Below, one piece after another: positions 1 through 10,282 of a stretch of DNA of 19,513 nucleotides (position 1 is the stretch's first letter; each line of letters begins with the position of its first letter). The notes under the pieces are model-generated. The model was not told where the DNA came from. It ran no database searches and was given only the letters and a program-made list of their open reading frames with translations. Made by a program: the position numbers and the translations under genes. The DNA is taken from NCBI GenBank assembly GCA_015657535.1, contig JADHZB010000991.1:1309-20821 (forward strand), read 5' to 3'. The stretch comes from Nephromyces sp. MM_2019 (Eukaryota; Apicomplexa; Aconoidasida; Nephromycida).

Positions 1-1508
1 GGGTGCTTCTTGCGGGTTTGGAGAGAGGTGTTTGATGTGAGTGCTTGATGGGGGTGCTTGATGCTAACGCAGTGAAAAGTGTAGATAGCCGCGTAGTCAA
101 AGCCACTAGGAAAGACGTAGAGAAGCATGGAGAACAGAACACACACAGAGGAGAAATTGATATATACTTTTTGTCATGCACAAAAGGAGATAAACAGAGC
201 GGCTCCAAAACCTCGGAAAAAAAGAAGAAAAAACTAGGCATTGCTAAAGAAAGACTAGGCTTCTTGAAGGCAGTGGCAGAGAAAATAAAACACACACAAA
301 GTAGCAAAATACGCGTCCAAAAAAAACGTCTATTCGTGGTGTATGTACACACACAAACCCACAAGTGAATTTTCTAAACTAAACCGCATGCGCGTGTGCG
401 TTGAAAAGTGCAAAATCATTAGCAGAGCAAACTACAGAGAAAACACTTAACCATAACAAGATAGCACACCAATTGCCTTCAGCTGCTTTACAAGTACATG
501 AGTTCCCGGTCGGCACACACACTTATACACACCGGTACAGTAAGGAGAACAAACCGCACATACATTCTTTCCAAATGCACACAAGTCTAGAGATAAAGAG
601 AGATGCACCCACACACACAGCACAGACAGTACTCACACCACTTACACATAGCCCAGCACATAAAAACAAAGCGTATAATACCCACAGCACACATACCCAC
701 GGCAGACATACATAGCACACACATACAGCACGGAGACAACACACACACAAAGCACGCAGACAACACACACATACATGCACTCTATTGACTGAGCTTATCA
801 CCTCCGAATGCTCTGCTCAAAGAAGGCAGTTCTCTAGATCCTTAAACTAGGGGGTTTCAACACAATAAAAACTTGTTGATCATATCCCAATCGATCTACT
901 TCCACAACCTCTGCTTATCTGTGTGTGTTCTGCACCTGCAAACACGATCAGAGTACATGCAGCCTTTGATTACCAGCAATACAAGCACTACCCACGACAA
1001 TGCGCATGCAGGAACCTCTGATGCAGAAAAAAAGTGTGTGTGTAGCGTATGTGTAGTAGAAGGAAGGTGTAACAACTTCATGATGAAAAACTACATAGTC
1101 AAGCGATAAAAAACACATGACAAGCATCATATAGATACCTACGTTCACATACCGAAACACACACACGTAGATACGCACGCACACACTCAGATACGCACAG
1201 ACATACTCAGATACACGCACACACACTCACATTCTTCCGGAACTTATTGAATGAATAGAAGCTATAACATCTTGGAAAGAGGGCAGGAGAGACATGCAAA
1301 AAGACACATAACTCTTATTTATGTTCGTGCCAAAAAGTGCATAGTATCGGTACCAACTGCTCTTCCTTGCACACACACATAGGCAAATATACACAAAGCA
1401 TGCTAAGCTTATCACTGCAGATTAAAAAAAAAGCAGAGGAAGGACAGTATCCTCTGGATGACTGTATGTACAGCTAAGTTTAAGGAAAAAAGAAACCCTA
1501 TAATATAC
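1..1508. other. CA-repeat-rich stretch without a supported gene
   Basis: CACACA runs dominate the plus strand at about 290-360, 510-780 and 1150-1230. A lysine-rich plus frame at 45-368 and a serine/leucine-rich minus frame at 1-244 overlap on opposite strands. Neither has convincing coding character, so neither is called. Confidence 0.6.
1167..1227 (+). repeat. 20-bp tandem repeat, three copies
   Basis: Units begin at 1167, 1188 and 1208 with consensus CAGATACGCACACACACACT. The CA core sits inside each unit. Confidence 0.75.
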
Positions 1509-1600
1509 CTCTGGGGGAATGCTCGCATGCACATAAGCATTGAATTAACGTTGTGATTCTCAAGCAACGATAATGCCTTCACAGGGAGCTTCAAAGGAAA
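1509..1600 (-). CDS. Candidate minus-strand exon, about 30 codons
   Basis: On the minus strand GATTTGCTTAG is followed by an open stretch reading FPLKLPVKALSLLENHNVNS and then MLMCMRAFPQR, ending at CAGAG|GTATAT. Both splice signals are acceptable and the sequence is free of simple repeats. It has no recognised family and no confirmed partner exon. Confidence 0.17.
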
Positions 1601-1964
1601 CTAAGCAAATCACCTACTTTTAAGTCTATCATCTACAAAGTGTAGCACACCCACAATTCAACATTCTAATTGTCTTGCAGAATCTCCCATACAGAATAAA
1701 AGCAAGATGTGCTCATCACACACACACAGAAAAGCACACACAAACACAGACAGCAGTAGTTTTGCTGTGTATGTAAACTTCTTTTTGAACCTTGTTTATG
1801 CTTGCGTCTCCTAGAGCGTGGATATGCATCATCGCAGTCGTAACCCAAAGGAAGAAGATGGAAAACTGTCAAAAGTCGCATTACTCAGTGATTCTCTCGA
1901 TACGATAGAGTCAGCCTGAGTCAACAAAAATCACATTACAAATGTGTACACACAAGCAATAAGC

Positions 1965-2080
1965 CACACACACAAGTAAAAAACCATACAAACATGTAAA
2001 AAACCTACACACAAACAAAAATACCCACAAACAAAGCAAAAACGCACACACACAAGAAAAAAAAAACCCACAAACACAAC
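1965..2080 (+). repeat. 20-bp tandem repeat, about six copies
   Basis: Units start at 1965, 1985, 2005, 2025, 2045 and 2068 with the pattern CACACACACAAGTAAAAAAC. Each joins a CA core to an A-tract. One unit is three bases longer through A-tract expansion. Confidence 0.8.
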
Positions 2081-2744
2081 AGATTACCCCCCTCAGCCTG
2101 TAAAACTCAACAAGAAAAGCTGTTTCGCCCTCATTTTAGACTCAAAAGCCACAGAATCACAGCTCTATTCCAACAATAAAACCCAGCGCACACTGAACAT
2201 CAAACTTCAGAAAGAAGCTAGCTTAAACACATCTTCTATCAAACACACACAGACACATATGCATACAATCACATGATATGCCACAAGCATCCATCAGCAT
2301 GTCTTAAGATTGTCTCTGTATGCAATAGTTTCAAAATTTCCGCGCAAGTTCTTGGCAAATGACTAGCTACTTTTAGAGGATGTAAAATCGATCTTTACTG
2401 TGTGTCTATATGCCTGCACACCCCCTTAGACTAGTAGATAAGTACTCATTAAATTTCAAAGAAAGCTACCGAAGTACTGCAGTAAGGGAAATTTAAACGG
2501 AGAAAAGTCTCTCTCTTGTATATATGTGTGTGTCTGTATCTCACTCATATCTTCCCCCAGTGGATGTAATTTTGCACACACACACAATAATAGATGTTTG
2601 CACACACAAGCAAGCATGCTCAGCGTCACAATGGAACAAAAATCTCCCAAAGTGTACATTTGAGCAAGTAATGCAGAGGAAGAAAGAGAGAAACAAAGAG
2701 ATATGGGAGTGTACATACACCTAGATAGATGTCTAGACAAAGCA

Positions 2745-2836
2745 AAAGAGAGAGATAGAGAGAGATAAAGGTATAGAGAGATAGACATAGAGATACACAT
2801 AGAGATAGATAGAGATAGAGAGATAGATATATAGAT
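2745..2836 (+). repeat. GATA/GAGA simple-sequence tract
   Basis: The tract is a continuous mixture of AGAGAGATAG, AGATAGAC and AGATAG units. It gives spurious leucine/serine/tyrosine-rich frames on the minus strand. Confidence 0.8.
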
Positions 2837-3704
2837 TTATATGCATACATTTAGTTAGATGTTTTGAGGAAGATATACTGCGACACACTGCGACGCACAT
2901 CCACATACAGAGATACACACATCAACACACCCCCATCTATTTGTCTACCTACATATTCTATCGCCATATAATTCGTTTATTCATATCACCACATAGAGGA
3001 GGTTGAGCGGCTTCGAGCATAAGCTTATATAAATGACTAACATGTGTGCGTGCGTGTGCAGGAGAAGTTGCTACATATACACAATTCAAGGCAAAATCTA
3101 ACCCAAAGCAATTGAAAGAAGGGAAATGCGGAGGGGAGTGAAAGAAACAGAGAGACCAAATGCTTAAAGTAAATGCGGGAAGTGTTATCTCCTCAGGGGC
3201 ACAATGGTGGTGGATGTGTGTGTGTAAAGACAGAAGCGAGAAAGGGTGAAAAAGATCGAGCGAGCAAGAGATTTACAGAGATAAAGTGTGTGTGCGTGTG
3301 TGTCAGATCATGTGTGTATGAGAGCGAGCGAGAGAGAGAGGTACAGTGTGTGCGTGAGATAAAGTCACATGGACGTTTGAAAAAGAGCAAGAGAGCTTGT
3401 GCATGTGGGTTTGTGTGAGAGAGCGATGAATAGTGTAAGTAAGCAACAGTGTGTGTGTATGCGACAGAGTGAGCAATAGCATGTGTGTGAAGGGAGCGAG
3501 CGAGTGAATACACGATTTACATGTGTGCACACGATAGCACCAGCAATTAGTGAGGTTTAAGGCGATTAAGTTGCTGGACACAAAAAGGGTGCAAATTGAA
3601 TAAACTAGCCTGAAAGTATGGCAATAACTAGGGATTATTTAAGGAAAAATAAAATGAGGAGAAATACACATATACAATGCATAGACATTAGTATACATAA
3701 ATGT

Positions 3705-3791
3705 GTATGTGTTAGCATATCATATCCAATCTAAAAAGCCTAGAGAAGTATGTGTGCTAGCATATCATATCCCATCTACACAGCCTAAACC
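3705..3791 (+). repeat. ~43-bp direct repeat, two copies
   Basis: Copies at about 3705-3747 and 3748-3791 share GTATGTGT-TAGCATATCATATCC-ATCTA-A-AGCCTA. They are adjacent, so this is a recent tandem duplication. Confidence 0.75.
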
Positions 3792-4547
3792 AGCGTGTGT
3801 GAATTTTCTAAACACTACAGTCAAAACTCACAATTTCAACTCTACACCCTCATGTGTGTGGCCATCTATGCTTTAGAGCTGTACATACAGTATCACCATT
3901 CAAAAAACGCACATAACCAGCCTACACTTCCTTTTCCCTCTATAGTTTTAGCTCCAAGCTATCACATGAATAGCATGCAAGAGATGAAGCATTTTATGCC
4001 TTTAAAACATCTATTTTGCTTTGGAGAAAAACAGCTAGAAAAACGAATTACAGTGCAGCAGCTTTCAGAGCCTAGTATACACAATATATGACTTATATAG
4101 CCTAGTCTGAACCGTGTGTAGTGGATGAATTTGCATGCACACTGAGTGCTTTGCTTCTTAGAAACTGCAGCATGACAAATTGAATTCTTTTTTGAAGAGA
4201 ATAATCAGGTAACCATGTTGATGATTTATAATAGAGTTTCTAGTCATTTATCCTCACTGTATTGAGCAATTCTTAAGGTATAGTAAGAAACTAGTGAGTT
4301 TTTTACCTAGTGTGTGTGTAAGTTTTAGAGAAGGAAGTGTGTGGATTTCATGGGTTTCGTGATTTTATTAAAAGTGCTTCCGTGTGCTACATTTACCCTG
4401 GAAAAGCTTTGATGTTCAGATTGCAGCTTGAGTTAGGAAGCTAGCGAGAAAGAAGGAAGTACTAAAGCTATCTTTGGAGGAAATAATACGATATTTAGTC
4501 TGAAGGAAACTGAGAAACTGCTTTATAGAGCAACCCAAAGTATGAGA

Positions 4548-4618
4548 GGAATCCCTCACACACACAAAAACCGCGCACCTTTATTAGAGCGAAATCCCTC
4601 ACATGCACAAACCCACGC
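4548..4618 (+). repeat. ~40-bp tandem repeat, two copies
   Basis: GAATCCCTCACACACACAAA is followed by GAAATCCCTCACATGCACAA after CGCGCACC...AGAGC. Each copy carries a CA core. Confidence 0.6.
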
Positions 4619-5232
4619 CTAGTGTTTATATTTGAGGAAAAACACTCGGTTTTTTGAGCGAATCCATACTTTTTCCACAGTAGAATCGTTAGTAGCAGCC
4701 AAATACTCTCTCTGTGCTGCTATCAGAACAGTAGGCTTATTAACTGAGGGAAAACGCTCTTTTTTTGTGGTAATTCCAGGTATTTCTTACCGCTCTTTCA
4801 TGTATTTAACCTACAGGAAAGCAAGCATGTGGCAGTTCACCTTATGATCCAGCTAAAGCTCACAGAGACTTCACTTCTACTTCGAATATTATATACTATT
4901 ATAGCTCTTTGAGGGTTCGGTACTGAGATTCGCTTTCTCTATCATCAATGTATAAATGGTAGTATCTATAGCAACCTCCTATGACGGTAGTCCCAAATGC
5001 TTGCCTTTAATATAAAAATTACACACACATTCTGTTCTTGTGGGGTGAGAAGCTAGCAATGCAAGGCACTTATATTAATCAGGTGAGGAAAAAGGTGTGT
5101 CCTACTTGAGTTTGCTATGAGGGTGTGTGTGTGTATACGAGTATAATACTGCCGCGCTTAAAAGTATCAATGCTTATTCCGTGAAACTGCTGCTTGTAGA
5201 ACTAGTAATACCACACACACGAAGAACATCTT

Positions 5233-5442
5233 GAGGGCTCTCTCTACGCCGCCTCGAGTTACTCAGACAAGGCTACCGCCAATGTAATGCTATGCCCAAG
5301 TCCTGTAGCGATGGAAGGGCAGTACAATCACTGGAAAAGGAGATGGAAAGCAACCTGCTAAATATGGGAGTAAGCGGAGCCCGGATAGTGGCAGATGGGC
5401 TAAGTCCGACGGGAGAACACGAAAAGCCCAAAGATGGGGGGT
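5233..5442 (+). other. Coding-like frame in a G-rich block (possible exon or mobile-element remnant)
   Basis: One frame stays open for about 69 codons and ends in TAG. It includes LELLRQGYRQ, then SLEKEMESNLLNMGVSGARI and VADGLSPTGEHEKPKDGG. The residue mix is well balanced and base composition is visibly more GC-rich than the flanks. The opposite strand is also open for up to 80 codons, ending in ...LPSLQDLGIALHWR, so the strand is not settled. No start codon begins the plus frame. It may be a terminal exon, a fragment of a retroelement gag-like gene, or chance. I do not recognise a family. Confidence 0.22.
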
Positions 5443-5545
5443 AGCACTTGCTAGAGTTCTGAGAAGGGGGGGGGGCACACCTTCTAGGGTACTGAAGCGG
5501 GGGGGCACACATCAAAAAGTTCTAACAGCGAGGGGGCAACACCAC
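5440..5545 (+). repeat. G-tract/CACAC tandem motif, three degenerate copies
   Basis: Runs of 10, 7 and 5 G residues, each followed by CACAC or CAACAC, occur at about 5466, 5501 and 5532, at spacings of roughly 30-35 bases. Each is preceded by GAAG or AGCGA. It directly follows the coding-like frame and shares its G-rich strand bias. Confidence 0.55.
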
Positions 5546-5777
5546 CAGCACATAAACAGATCGTGGGCAAGACCTCCTAAAAGCCGAGATATGCAACCGG
5601 TAGCCTAAGTACTTCCTCCTTTTAAGCACTAGCCGTGAAAACTCTTGATTATTACTCATTACTTAGACATTCCCTCTATGTTGAGTAGTAGGGTAGTCAA
5701 TCAGTATACTTTGCCTACACCAAATAGAAGCTTCCAGACTATAACTAAGCCCACAAAAGTAATGACTTTTCCTGCAG

Positions 5778-6098
5778 TTTTTCTTGTGGGAACCGCTTTT
5801 GTGTGCTAATTCGCGTGCCTCTTATCGCTACGAATATGAGGGGTTTCAAGGTGGATATGAGGGTAGAATCGCGGAGCAGGCGAGATTATGTCATGCTATG
5901 CTCTGTGAAGGCATAGTTCACTGCTGCTATTCAAAATTCATCAAAATTGTGATGCTCTATAGGAGGATGATTACAAGAAAGGTGTGCACAGGAACTACAG
6001 GGTGTGTGTGTGTGTGTTCCTGCGGTATTTGTGCTGTTCGTAAAGTCGAACTTGAGCCTCGAAATTCGATATTCCCACGTTTTTTGCCTTGGTGGTAG
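5778..6098 (+). CDS. Unrecognised open frame / candidate exon
   Basis: An acceptor-like CTTTTCCTGCAG precedes an open frame of 106 codons. The first 69 look protein-like: LWEPLLCANSRASYRYEYEG, then GRIAEQARLCHAMLCEGIVH and IVMLYRRMITRK. The frame then meets GTGTGCAC, a possible donor, and continues through a TG run encoding alternating C and V. If real, the coding part probably ends near 5980. There is no ATG at its start. No family recognised. Confidence 0.22.
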   Translation, partial: FFLWEPLLCANSRASYRYEYEGFQGGYEGRIAEQARLCHAMLCEGIVHCCYSKFIKIVMLYRRMITRKVCTGTTGCVCVCSCGICAVRKVELEPRNSIFPRFLPWW

Positions 6099-6109
6099 TA
6101 GTTCAAGCA

Positions 6110-6325
6110 AAGCTTTTTGTGTGTGTGTGGCTCTGGTGTGCATGATGCGTTTTAATGTGTGTAGTGTGTGACCCTAGTATGTATAGTGTGTGTGTGTGTG
6201 GCTGTAGTGTGTGTGATGGGTTTTAGTATGTGTGGCGCTAGTGTATGTGATGCGTTTCAGTGTGTATAGTGTCACTAGTGTATTATGCCTAGCATATCAC
6301 TCTCTAGTGTGTGCAAGGTATTTCT
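6110..6325 (+). repeat. Degenerate TG-core tandem repeat
   Basis: Repeated blocks of GTGTGTG, GATGCGTTT(T/C)A and CTAGTGTGT occur at irregular 30-60-base spacing. No gene is seen from 6099 to about 7140 apart from TTC-rich low-complexity frames near 6830-6925. Confidence 0.6.
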
Positions 6326-7141
6326 TTGAGATATAAAGCTCATATTGATACAAGGCATGCGGCTGTCTCACTAGTCACTAAATACAAATAAGAACCGGTA
6401 CCTTCTACTAGAGACAGCGTCAGGCTCTGAAACTGGTCTCAAAAAATGGAGAGGCTCAAAGCACCTTCTTTCTTTCTGATTAACCCATATGTCTTGTGCG
6501 TGCCTAAGAGTTTATTTCCAATAAAAATTGAAGCTGAAGTTTCCCTTCTACTAACCTTTTCTCCAGAAGTGGAGAACATCTTCTAGCTACAACCCCAGAA
6601 AGGCATAGCCGAATAGGTCCAAAGGAGTTTTGTTTTTGTGTGTGTTTTACCTGATAAAAAACTCTACTAGGAATTGCTAGTTTCGTTAATGGTAGGTGTT
6701 GCTAGATTTAGCTGGGACTTGCCTGATAAAAGGGGGGGGTTATACTCACTAGAAAGAGCGGTTTTTCAATGTTGCAGTAGCCTAGGTTCAAAATCTAGTA
6801 GTATACGGGAAGTTTTGGGAGGCTCCAAGTGGATAGCATCTTCTTCTCCTTCCTATCCATCACTTTCTTCTTCTTCCTCTTTTTCTCCTTCCACTTCTTC
6901 TTTGGTTTTTCACTCTTTCTCATAGAAAAGATAATTTTTCATCAAATTCGTTTCTTCCTTTTAGAATCGATGAGAAAAAACATGAGAGTAGTTTTAATGC
7001 CATACCTGCTCTATTTACACTCCGTGTGAAAAAAGCTGACTACTTAAAGGAAACTGCTAAACAAAATAACGGGATATTAGCGAGGAAATCTTCATTGAGC
7101 ATCAAATGGAAAAACATACAATCTGGAGTGTGCACACACAC

Positions 7142-7655
7142 TTAAAAACCCCTAATGGTTAAACAAGGTACTTCCTTCTCTCTAGCTAGTCTCTCGAATG
7201 TACTAGGTGGTGTGAGGGTTATAGTTTGAACGTAGGGACACACACACACACAATCTATTTGAGAATTTTTAACGAGCTTTTTCAGGATTTCAAAAGCACA
7301 CACAAAACCATTGATGGAGCACCTGCTAAAATATAGCAATCAATTCCAAAACGCTCTGTTATCTGTGTGCATTAGCACCTAATTTTACGCCTTTATTTAT
7401 GCCGATAAATAGTAGCTTGCTAAAAAAGTGGCATATAGCGTGCACTAAAGTTCTAAGATGAAGCAAGTGTTGGTATGCTTTCCAAGAGAACTTGAATGCA
7501 TTTTTTTGGTGAAAAAATGCTTCCTTATGAAGCAAAAATCTCATGAATCGCACACACATTCTTAAAACTGCTACCTGCTTAAAGAGTATATTACTGTTCC
7601 AATACCCCCTTCTTACTCTAGCAAAGACAAAACTAGAGGCTAGCTCTTCTATCAC
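7142..7655 (-). other. Two consecutive minus-strand open frames, unrecognised
   Basis: The frame from 7655 to 7359 has 98 codons and includes RRGYWNSNILFKQ and LLHKEAFFHQKNAFKFSW. About 20 bases further on, 7339-7142 is open for 65 codons. This second frame contains an acceptor-like ATTTTAGCAG followed by CSINGFVCAFEILKK, and it crosses a CA run read as CVCVC. Neither has an ATG in good context at its beginning, and both are AT-rich. They may be chance frames. Confidence 0.15.
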
Positions 7656-7750
7656 GTATGTGTGAGAATTTACCTTTTAAACGCTAGGTTAGCTCAATTT
7701 TAGAGATAATTGCTCTTCCATCACGTCTGTGTGAGAATTTACCCTTTAAA
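7643..7750 (+). repeat. 39-bp direct repeat, two copies 69 bases apart
   Basis: 7643-7681 and 7712-7750 match at all but about three positions (GCTCTTC-ATCACGT-TGTG and GAGAATTTACC-TTTAAA). Confidence 0.8.
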
Positions 7751-8732
7751 TTTCAGCTCAACTAGCTAGAGGCTAACCCTTTGGTCGGATTGTAAAATTT
7801 TTTTGGAGGAAATTACCCCAAATAAAAACTTGTGAAAATCGTGCTTTTTGCCGGAAAAAAGTCTGCATTACACTAATAACCTCATGTTTCAACTAGTTAA
7901 ATAGCAAAGCTCACAAGAAAAAAAGGTAAAAATCAGAGGAAAAAACATTTTAATACTTCAAGAAGTCTCGAAAAATTCCCAAAAAACTCCAAAAATCCTC
8001 TGTAAAGAGGAATATGTGCAAAATATAAGGAGACTAGCATATAGCAGACAACGATTCTTCAAAGAGGCTGAAACCTTCCTCTTTTTTCATTGGAAAATGT
8101 TATATTAAAAACACTTAACTGCGTCTAGCACACAGAGGAGATTCTAATCAAAGCAGAGAAATTCACGCGTGTCTTTCGCTAGGAAAGGCATCTAGTAATC
8201 ATCTCTTTTTCTGATACCTAGACGCTTAAAGCGTAAGATTTCCTAGTCTTTCTTTAGACTCTAACCGCTAGAGAAAAATGGAAGAAATTTCACTAGTTGT
8301 TGATTGAGGTTGGAAAACTTTTTTAAATAGTTTAACACACACGAGTATAAGGAATGAATTCCTAATATAACAGCCGTTAGTTCACTTTGGAAGAATTCTT
8401 AATGGCGTATAATGCGCAGAATTTATGATTTTAAGCGATGCTGCTAATAGAAATAGCCTCTTCTAGTGATGATTAATGTAGGGATTTGTTAAAGCAATTT
8501 AAGGTAGCCTCTTTTTGGCGAATCTTTGCTTCCATGGCAGAGAAATTTCAATCTGAAGGAAGCTTAGGGAGTGAAGCCGTTAGCTGCATTTAAAAATACT
8601 TCATTAAATGGGCTTTAAGTCACATATAGGCTATGCAGCAGAATATAATATACTGCTGCGCTTAGATATAGAAAATTGTGATTTTAAATATATACTTTTG
8701 CCATTTGGTAGTTGGGACCACTCAGTGTCGTC

Positions 8733-8758
8733 ACGCCCAGTGTACGTACACTCGGCGT
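8733..8758. repeat. 26-bp near-perfect palindrome
   Basis: Twelve of thirteen base pairs match around the centre 8745/8746. The inner 14 bases AGTGTACGTACACT are perfectly palindromic, and the outer ACGCC/GGCGT arms pair after one mismatch. It could be a dimeric-protein binding site or the trace of an inverted repeat. It lies about 90 bases before the telomere-like array. Confidence 0.7.
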
Positions 8759-8843
8759 AGTAGATTGAAAAAGTCACATTAGCGAAACGGATTAATTTCA
8801 GTTTCTACAACTTGTGTCTTACTGTTGTACCAATGGACACGAT

Positions 8844-8910
8844 AGGGTTTAGGGTTTAGGGTTTAGGGTTTGGGATTTGTTCATTTTTTGGGGTTTAGGT
8901 TTTAGGGTTT
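8844..8910 (+). repeat. Interstitial telomere-type repeat (TTTAGGG)n
   Basis: Four near-perfect tandem GGGTTTA units at 8844-8874 are followed by degenerate copies to about 8910 (GGGGTTTAGG, TTTTAGGGTTT). TTTAGGG is the telomere repeat of coccidian apicomplexans and many plants and algae. Sequence continues for more than 8 kb on both sides, so this is an internal array, not a chromosome end. Confidence 0.85.
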
Positions 8911-9229
8911 GTTTATTTTTCAGGTCTTCATGTTTTCGGGTTATTGGAATCATTCAGTCAAAAAAAGCATCAACTGCTTCACCTGGAAATGCCTTCCTTT
9001 AGTAATTCCTTACTTTACTGACAAATTAGAAGCCACATTCCCTAGGAAGTAGTTTACGATTATTTTCTTCATTTTAATGCAATTAGCTTTACGTTTTGAC
9101 TTTTTCTGGAGGTTTGTATTCAAAGCTTCACTTGAAAAGGTTTCTCCTAACTTGCATACCGTCAATCAGTTAAATGCTTCTTCTAAAGCCTATTGGTTGA
9201 GCTGATTTTTCCATGCTTTTAAGCTCTAA

Positions 9230-9376
9230 AGACCTACGCTCATTTGGCTTTCTAGCCTTCTAGCAAGCATATCGACTCTAGGGATTGCACTAGTGGCACC
9301 AATGGCATTACCATTTCGAGGGAATGCTCGAACTAGCAGTGAAGAAATACATAGAAGAAGTCAAGATTCCAAGTAA
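9230..9376 (+). other. Short open frame with a hydrophobic segment and basic tail
   Basis: A 48-codon open frame ends in TAA. It reads RPTLIWLSSLLASISTLGIA, then LVAPMALPFRGNARTSSEEI and HRRSQDSK, which is a membrane-like stretch followed by a polar, basic C-terminus. A pyrimidine-rich tract ending CTAG lies inside it and could be an acceptor. It has no ATG before the hydrophobic part. It could be a terminal exon or chance. Confidence 0.15.
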
Positions 9377-9533
9377 AGCTTTTGCATCCTCAGCTTGTCA
9401 ATTCATAGGGTACGTCTAACGACCATGAGAGGAAGAATCTAAAGTCTTCTGGTGAGCAGCACACATTAAAACGAAATGCCTATTTGGATTCTTGAATGGC
9501 TTTTCTAGGGAGCTGTTTTTACTAGGTATTTTC

Positions 9534-9636
9534 AATACTAGCTTCTCTTTTGTATAGCAGCATCTTCTCTCAATACCAGCTTCTCTTTATAGAGTAGCAC
9601 CTTCTCTCTATACTAGCTTCTCTTTATAGAGTAGTG
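9534..9636 (+). repeat. 38-bp tandem repeat, 2.7 copies
   Basis: Units at 9534-9571, 9572-9609 and 9610-9636 share AATACTAGCTTCTCTTTATA followed by GAGTAGCA and CTTCTCTC. It is one of the few tandem arrays in the window with no CA/TG core. Confidence 0.8.
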
Positions 9637-9885
9637 TTTAATGCATATGAGCATCGTTAGCTTGGAGACTAGGTAACTAGAGAGGCTCTTATCTTAAAAT
9701 CAGAAGACGAACTAGGTATAGCTTTATTATAACGAATAGATTCGCCTCTGGTTAGTCATAGCACTGCCTTTATATTGTTCTTGTGTATTCAAAGAAACGT
9801 TTCTCCTGGGAACATCTAGATGTTAAATAGAGATACTCTATTTTTTGGAAGCTTTACTAGCAAATCTCAGACTAGGTGAAGTAAC

Positions 9886-10282
9886 TCCTTGCACACACAC
9901 ATATGATGGTCCGCAAGGCTCAGTATACAGCCCCATCTGCTGAACTAACTAGCCGTATATCATCATCATCATCTCGTCCACACACACACACTCAGAGGTA
10001 TCTAACATAATCTATTCAAGTAGTCAGTTTCCGTGTGTGATGAAATCGTGCTTTCGCAAGCACACACTGGTTTGCTTTCATATGTGATGTTATAACGCTT
10101 TCGCACACACGCTTGGAGCAATGACGCAACTACTCTTCAACGAGTCAGCTCTAACACCACCACTCAACCCCTCTCCGCACACAAAGCACCCTCAACACCA
10201 CCACTCAACCCCTCCTCACACACAACAGCACAAACCCCCTCGCACACACATAATATCATCATCTCCTCGAATCTTCAAAGGT
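9886..10282 (+). other. CA-rich upstream region / probable leader of the NAPE-PLD-like gene
   Basis: Repeated CACACAC tracts and two near-copies of CACCACTCAACCCCTC (10157 and 10199) precede the likely ATG at 10283. An in-frame stop lies upstream of the ATG at 10121. The protein encoded between the two ATGs is repeat-driven (HPQHHHSTPPHTQQHKPP), which favours untranslated leader. No clear promoter motif was recognised. Confidence 0.45.

Larger units (their letters stand above)
1601..5232. other. Long simple-repeat and tandem-repeat region, no supported gene
   Basis: The stretch alternates CA-rich (1700-2600), GATA/GAGA-rich (2740-2840), TG/GA-rich (3030-3510) and AT-rich sequence. Weak frames at 3795-4091 (ends ...KRITVQQLSEPSIHNI) and 4632-4847 (contains VESLVAAKYSLCAAIRTVGL) are the only non-repeat open stretches of note. 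Neither can be assigned to a family or given a firm start. Confidence 0.5.
7760..9885. other. AT-rich stretch nearly free of CA/TG repeats, no supported gene
   Basis: Only one short CACACAC run (near 8336) is seen in over 2 kb, in contrast to the rest of the window. It holds the telomere-like array, the 26-bp palindrome, the 38-bp repeat and one short hydrophobic frame. A 19-codon frame starting ATGGCAGAG at 8534 is too short to call. Confidence 0.6.

Noticed and set aside
45..368. Lysine-rich plus-strand frame, 107 codons
   Set aside because: A-rich sequence with CA runs at both ends, open on the opposite strand too, and no recognisable domain; not enough to call a gene.
523..801. Cysteine/valine-rich minus-strand and histidine/threonine-rich plus-strand frames
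   Set aside because: CA/TG simple sequence translates this way in any frame; there is no start context and no non-repeat domain.
6760..6810. GGTTCAAAATCT as a possible tRNA B box
   Set aside because: No matching A box at the right distance and no cloverleaf stems could be built.
6829..7029. Phe/Ser-rich frame in the TTC/CTT tract
   Set aside because: It is a low-complexity pyrimidine tract; composition alone explains the frame.
10121..10282. Treating the H/P/T/Q-rich first 54 codons as a true functional N-terminus
   Set aside because: They are encoded by CA-repeat leader-like sequence. The span is kept only as the longest possible coding sequence, and the ATG at 10283 is stated as the likely start.
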